Source: Neurospora crassa OR74A
Taxonomy: Eukaryota > Ascomycota > Sordariomycetes > Sordariales > Sordariaceae
Length of the DNA stretch: 64,000 bases
Reading direction: 5' to 3'
NCBI RefSeq assembly: GCF_000182925.2
Contig: NC_026506.1
Coordinates: 3,224,001 to 3,288,000, forward strand
Shown here: positions 59,015 to 64,000 of the stretch, piece after piece
Position numbering within the stretch: the first letter of the stretch is position 1
How the letters are laid out: each line of letters opens with the position of its first letter
Notes under the pieces: generated by a model
Told to the model about the DNA's origin: nothing
The model's input: only the letters and a program-made list of their open reading frames with translations
The model's database searches: none
Program-made: the position numbers and the translations under genes

Positions 59015-61110
59015 ATGTCTACCTTCAACGGCTTGTTGGCCGAGTTTCCCGACATCAGAGGTAAGCGCATGGCCTCCAACTCATCCCTCTTGTTTGGATT
59101 CCATGGCTAACCACTGCCATTGATCCAGTCGACTTCTTCCGCAACCACGCAAACCGCAGGCCTCCGTTGGCTTGTTTCTTGAGCCATGTCCATACCGATC
59201 ACCTTGCTGGTCTCGACACCTTGCGATCACCATTGTCAGTGGAAAGTCTGCCCTCCTGACGACTGGCGATATCTAACAGTTCATAGCGTTTATTGCTCTG
59301 CCGCCACCAGGGAGATACTGCTCCGCCTAGAGACCGTAGCTCGTCGCATCAACTATGCCCAAGGCATCCTGGAGGCTCGACAACTGTCCTACAAGCACCT
59401 CCGGAACCTGTTGAAACCACTCCCCCTTGACACCCCGGTCGAACTCGAACTTGAGCCAGGGAACCATATTCAAGTCACCCTGCTGGACGCCAATCATTGC
59501 CCTGGCGCTGTCATGTTTCTGTTCGAGGGACAAGGGAAGGCTGCCCTCTATACCGGGGATATTCGAAGCGAGCCATGGCATGTCAACGCCATTGCAAGGT
59601 CACCCTCCATGGTTCAGTATGCATACGGGCTGAAGACACTCGATACCATCTACCTCGATACATCTTTTGTTGAGGATATCGAGTTTCCCACCAAAGCTCG
59701 GGGCATCAGTGAGCTGCTAGACAAGGTCTCCAAGTATCCTCCCAAGACTATCTTCCACTTTCAGGCCTGGACATATGGGTACGAAGATGTGTGGATTGCC
59801 CTGTCTAAAGCACTGCAGTCAAGAGTAAGCTATGAGCCACGCCTTTACCATGCCGTGTTTGTCAACTGACCTTGATAGGTCCACGTTGACGAATACAAGA
59901 TGGGCATTTACCAGTCCCTTCTTGCCAAGGATCCAGGCAACAGACGTGGCTTCGGTGCCTTGCATCATCTGTCTCCCGAGGCTCCGGCACTTGTGGGGTT
60001 TATGCGCGGTAACTCGTATCACCCGGGCTGTCTCACATTGGATGAAAATGTGCGTCTCCACAGCTGTGAGAAGGGCAACTACTGCAAGACAGTTCGAGAA
60101 AACCCGATAGTCCAGATACATCCCGTCCTTACCCACCTTCACAACGGCGAAGACCTTCCAGAACTTGGTATTGGTGGAGGAGGCGATGATCTTGAGCACG
60201 ACGAGGAGCAAGAACACTTGTCCGAGGTACAAGTTCAGATGGTTACAAAGTTGTAAGACTTGCCTCCAGTATCATGAAATCATCCCCATACTAACTCTGA
60301 CAGTATCCGCTGGCTTGAAAAGTCGGCTGAGAAAGTCGAACTTCTACCTCTCGAGTCTTTTGCAAGCGGTTCGAAAATTGAGATAGGCTTGGAACTGCTC
60401 ACATCCGGCGCAGATAACAAAAGTGCACTCATCAATTTCCTGCGAGACCTGATCATGAAGTCCAAGTCCCAGATAGCTTTGGAGAGGTCCATGCTGGCTG
60501 CTCACAACGCAGCTGAAGGAAGTTTGCCTAGCCTCATCACCTTTCCCTATTCGCGCCACTCGTCGTATGCCGAGCTTTGTCATCTGGTCGGCACTTTCAA
60601 ACCAAAAGACGTATGGCCCAACACTGTGAATCCGCGCGAGTGGCTCGAACAAGGTTTGACAATCCCTATCCCCAATGGTCATCACCATTTACTGATGCTC
60701 GGCTTCTGTCAGGTATTACCATTGAACACTTGTTCGGAGAGCACTGTTCCGGTAATTCATTTCGACACGACAAACTGATGGAAGAGATGTTTGGAATGAG
60801 AGAACAACCTATCCGTATCAGTGACGACAGCCAGTCCACCACTAGTCATCCGGCAAGCTCATGCCATACCCCTTCGTCGCCAACCCCACAGGTCGTTGAC
60901 AACTGGGATGGCACAACCATTGCTCCTAATCTGAACTTGGAGAGCAGCTTCTCCCAGATTTCGGTCCAGTCTGAGGCTTTCTTTGACATGCGCACTCATG
61001 CCTTCCACCTGATGCTTGACAACGCTATCAATAACGCCGGCCACGATATCGGTCTTATATCCACCAGAGACCACCACACAAACAAGGAGGTCGAACTAGG
61101 CGAAACATGA
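59015..61110 (+). CDS. Artemis/SNM1-like metallo-beta-lactamase nuclease
   Basis: Six exons (59,015-59,060; 59,129-59,234; 59,287-59,824; 59,879-60,252; 60,304-60,653; 60,713-61,110) encode 603 residues. The family comprises beta-CASP nucleases that process DNA ends and crosslinks (Artemis, SNM1A/Pso2). The start, MSTFNGLLAEFPDIRVDFFR, resembles Artemis. The metal motif HxHxDH is SHVHTDHLAGL with His35, His37, Asp39 and His40; then NHCPGAVMFLFEG and YTGDIRSEP, followed by TIYLDTSF. The beta-CASP region continues (FHFQAWTYGYEDVWIALSKAL; later TFPYSRHSSYAELCHLV with the typical Y-S-x-H-S-S). The final 130 residues are low-complexity and probably regulatory. All five introns are short, with clear branch sites. 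Whether it acts in end-joining or crosslink repair cannot be decided from sequence. Confidence 0.92.
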
Positions 61111-61674
61111 TTGGAGCGCTTATTCTCAAACCTTTAACAACACTCGCCCTTGCATGTCTCGGCTCCGGGACCCCCTTTTCTAGCGTTGTAGTAGCCACGA
61201 ACACCCTTTGGTACTTGGCCGCCCAGCATGGAGAATTTTGTTTCCAGCAATCGAATCTGAAAGATTCACACCAGAAAATTTGGAGATCGACCTTGGACTG
61301 CAACGTCCTCCGATCAATCCAGGGCATGGCGAGCATGATTTAGCCATTTACAAACTGTATCGGCCCTTCTCGTTTGCCTAAATGTCACCTAACCCCCGGG
61401 CCTCGCTACCCTAATGCTTGATACTTCAGGGTCCCATGTGGAGTTCGTGGAGCCACACTTTACAAGTAGTGGACGTCAATATCGAGAGGCGGCTTTCACG
61501 GGGGAGGGGAGTGGCATAAAACAGATGGTTCTATGGGAAAGGTAGAAAAGCTTCTTGGGATATAAATGTCTTTCAAGTCCCAGGTGTTTCCGGTGCCGCA
61601 TCTAGACCTCCTGAGCCGCTTCGATATCCCTTCTTCCCGACCTGATCCTACGAGCGCGTCCTGCGCGTCAAAAT
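61111..61674. promoter_or_regulatory. Intergenic region before the GH43 gene
   Basis: This is the 3' flank of the nuclease gene and the promoter of the next, same-strand gene. No additional coding evidence. Confidence 0.55.
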
Positions 61675-62999
61675 ATGAGGCTCTCCAGTCTCACTCTCCT
61701 CGTCTCTACCTGGGTGTGGGCCTGCTGCGCCCTCGTCATCGACACCGCATCTTTGGGTCTTGACAATAACCAGATAGCCCAGCGCGCGGGCCCATCGCTC
61801 GCCGGATACTTGGGGGTCTTCTTCCTCGGCGCCGATCCATACGTCTACTTCTATCTCAGCAACGGCAACAATCCCATCTCGTTCAAGGCTCTAAACAAGG
61901 GCTCGCCAATCTTCAAGCCGACCAAGGGGACAGGAGGTGTTCGGGATCCGACTATCGTTCCGGGTGGAGGGAGCGAGGCAGGAAAAAAGTGGTATATCAT
62001 TGGGACGGATTTGAATATTGGAAAGGTGCGTTAGACAGCAAAAGCAGGAGGAGGGAGGTTATGGTCAGGACTAGGTTTATTAACGGTGCTACTACGATGA
62101 ATGAAAACAGACAACATGGGACGCAGCACAACGAACAGGCTCCAAGGGGATATTTGTCTGGGAAAGCACCGATCTCATCAACTGGGTCAATGAGAGACTA
62201 GTGATCGTAGAAGACAATACGGCCGGCATGGTATGGGCACCTGAAGCGATTTGGGATCCGGCAAAGGGTCAATATCTTGTCCATTGGGCTTCCAAATTTG
62301 TATGTGTCCCCCCCTTCCTTCCTTCCTTCCTTCCTCCCTTTATATTCCACTTCTTTCCCCCCTCTTCCCCTCTTTTCTATCCTTTTTTTCCTCCCTCTTC
62401 CCCCCTCTCTCCTATTATTCCCTTCCCACATCCTCATCTCGATCCCGATCCCTATTCTAACCAAAAGCCAGTACCCCCCCTCCGACCCCTCCCACACCGG
62501 CACCCCCTCCTCCACCAAGATCCGCTACGCCTACACCTCCGACTTCCGCACCTTTTCCACTCCCCAGACGTACATCGACCGATCCCCAACCAACATCATC
62601 GACCTGACCATTCTTCCTCTCAACAACTCCTCTTCCTCCTCCTCCTCCTCCTACCTCCGCTTCATGAAAGACGAATCCCTCAAGACCGTCTTCGTCGAAA
62701 CATCCACCACCGGTCTTTTTGGGACTTGGACCCGCGTCGGTGGTGCCTCAGCCATCATCCAATCGGGGGTAGAAGGTCCCGCGGCGTACTGGGATAATAC
62801 CACTCCCGGCAAGGTTCATTTGCTATTAGACTTTTATGGGAGTGATGGGTATCGACCGTATGAGAGTACGACTCCGGAAAGGAATACGGGTGGGTGGACG
62901 GCGAGTTCGAGGACGGGGTGGCCGACGGGGTTGAGGCATGGGAGTGTGTTGCCGGTGGACAGGACGGTTTGGGAGAGGTTGAATGCTAGGTGGGGGTAA
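61675..62999 (+). CDS. Secreted GH43-family glycosidase
   Basis: Three exons (61,675-62,025; 62,111-62,299; 62,472-62,999) encode 355 residues. GH43 enzymes act on arabinan, arabinoxylan or xylo-oligosaccharides. A signal peptide (about 1-19) leads into a five-bladed beta-propeller: YLGVFFLGADPYVYFYLSNG, the catalytic-base motif VRDPTIV with Asp91, KWYIIGTD, a blade with WESTDLINW, and MVWAPEAIWDPAKGQYLVHWASKF, the typical WAPE motif. C-terminal blades contain RFMKDES and VEGPAAYW, probably including the general-acid Glu. 'VEGP' and 'WAPE' are usual for arabinanase or arabinofuranosidase-type members. The second intron (172 nt) is full of CTTCC repeats. There is no carbohydrate-binding module. 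Substrate is inferred only from the family. Confidence 0.9.
62312..62412. repeat. Polypyrimidine (TTCC)n-rich tract in GH43 intron 2
   Basis: Runs of TTCC, TCCC and T fill most of the intron between its GTATGT donor and the CTAAC branch site at the 3' end. Confidence 0.85.
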
Positions 63000-64000
63000 T
63001 GATAACGAAAGAAAAAAGGAAAGAAGAAAAGGGAGGGGGGTGGATTGGGGAATGAAGCTGGCACTGGAACGGAATAAGAATTGAACGTGCAGGGGAAAAG
63101 AGGGATGGATGTTCGGAGTCGTTGGTTGAGAGGGGACGAAAACATCATGCCAAGCATCGCAACCTGTGACGACCTGAATGGTCGCGTGCCTTCCACAACA
63201 ACAAGGCAAAAAAAACACAGAGAAAAAAAAACTTCCCCCAGTCGGTCTCGAACGGGTCGCGTCTCGGGCAGAGGACAGATGCACCGAGCTGGCGCGACAG
63301 GTGTAATGGGTGGGCTGTCACTCCACGCCACTACGCCATGCACCACTAATTCCACGACCCGTTGCTATTCTGTTCGTCCGATCGCATCATCAAGTCTTGC
63401 TCAAACGGCCGTTGCATTGGATATATTTACAATTGTCGTCAAATATGTGTTTTCTCCCACTGTCCGCAAGATGCGCGTCTTCCATTCATCCTGTTTCCGC
63501 TACCATTTCGTGCTATGTATGTCCGACCGTACATTACTACTTTCCAGAACAGAACAAGATCAACTAAACAAAAATCAGATATCCTCCCACCAAGCTCTTC
63601 CAAGTAACTTTTTCCAAGATCAGTTTATTTGCACATTCGCGTTCTTTTTTGCTTTTCAGACACGAGTTCCACCTGATAACCATGACAGAGGAAAACAAAA
63701 CTAGAGAGAGTGAGTTCAAAGGAAATGGGGTATCGTTCCCACCGCCAGTTATCAGAGATCATCACTGAAAACAACCAGACCGTTCCAGATGAACAACAGA
63801 GGGTACCGCCGCCAGCCGCCATAGGGTGACAACCACCATTGACGCCGTTTTTTTCTATTTTCCAGAACCAACAAACGAGCAAAGACGTAACGTAACGAAA
63901 AGGAGGCAACATGAAAAAGGACGAAAGGGGAAAGGGTGAAATGAAAATGAAGCATAAAAAAGGGTAGAGAGCAAGGAAAAGCAATGTGAAGTGAAGGAGA
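63000..64000. other. 3' flank of GH43 to window end
   Basis: No protein-coding gene is supported. It contains a possible Pol III-type unit on the minus strand at 63,223-63,347. The terminal 300 bases are A-rich and featureless. Confidence 0.5.
63223..63347 (-). ncRNA. Possible Pol III unit (A box, B box, T9 terminator)
   Basis: On the minus strand, TGGCGTAGTGGC (63,338-63,327) fits the A-box consensus well, CGTTCGAGACC (63,254-63,244) fits the B box, and nine T (63,231-63,223) follow as a terminator. The two boxes are about 75 bases apart, longer than in an intronless tRNA. I could not fold acceptor or T stems, so it may be a tRNA with intron or relic, a SINE-like piece, or chance. Confidence 0.25.

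Noticed and set aside
60577-60712. Alternative frame across exon 5/intron 5 of the Artemis-like gene
   Set aside because: It is open only because the downstream exon uses that frame. The spliced model keeps the conserved beta-CASP residues.
1-64000. CRISPR arrays, rRNA genes and 5S genes
   Set aside because: No regularly spaced direct repeats, and no stretch resembling rRNA or the dispersed Neurospora 5S genes was seen on reading both strands.

Overview
The window looks like a chromosome segment of a filamentous ascomycete of the Neurospora/Sordaria type. The genes have short introns (about 50-220 nt) with GTAAGT-like donors, CTAAC branch sites close to the acceptor and C-ending codons. Intergenic DNA is long and rich in homopolymer and microsatellite tracts. 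One 3.3-kb DNA transposon has been turned AT-rich in the way repeat-induced point mutation (RIP) does. The order pan-2/atg12/pectin methylesterase agrees with what I remember of the Neurospora pan-2 neighbourhood, but that is recollection, not a search.

Layout. Positions 1-20,000 are gene-poor. I see no intact recognisable gene, only a decayed unidentified gene (about 9.4-10.7 kb, minus strand), an orphan heavy-metal-associated domain (11.4-11.7 kb) and a Mutator-like element (13,263-16,569) with conserved terminal inverted repeats, an 8-bp target-site duplication and a RIP-ruined transposase. From 19.8 kb to the end the window is ordinary gene space: a Crh-type GH16 cell-wall transglycosylase; a SIRT5-like sirtuin; the Dbf4/Dfp1 regulatory subunit of Cdc7 kinase; an Icp55/XPNPEP3-like mitochondrial aminopeptidase; a bHLH transcription factor with the SREBP-type tyrosine; Atg12; ketopantoate hydroxymethyltransferase; a Ubc8/UBE2H ubiquitin-conjugating enzyme; a pectin methylesterase; an AA9 lytic polysaccharide monooxygenase; a small coiled-coil protein; a YTH-domain RNA-binding protein; a cytochrome P450; an Artemis/SNM1-like nuclease; and a GH43 glycosidase.

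The genes are mostly unrelated housekeeping and saprotroph functions in convergent or divergent pairs. Four are secreted carbohydrate-active enzymes: GH16 acts on the fungus's own wall, while the pectin methylesterase, AA9 and GH43 act on plant wall and lie within 17 kb of each other. Two concern genome maintenance (Dbf4, Artemis-like).

The most remarkable observation is in the Ubc8 gene. To keep the protein colinear with the yeast and human family, its Met29 codon must be assembled from three exons, the middle one a single nucleotide (T at 44,361) between two canonical introns. The same gene has an 11-nt microexon. Other points are the sharp edge of RIP inside the transposon, which spares the inverted repeats, and a sirtuin intron that is a multiple of three, has no stop codon and separates the Tyr and Arg of the acyl-pocket motif.
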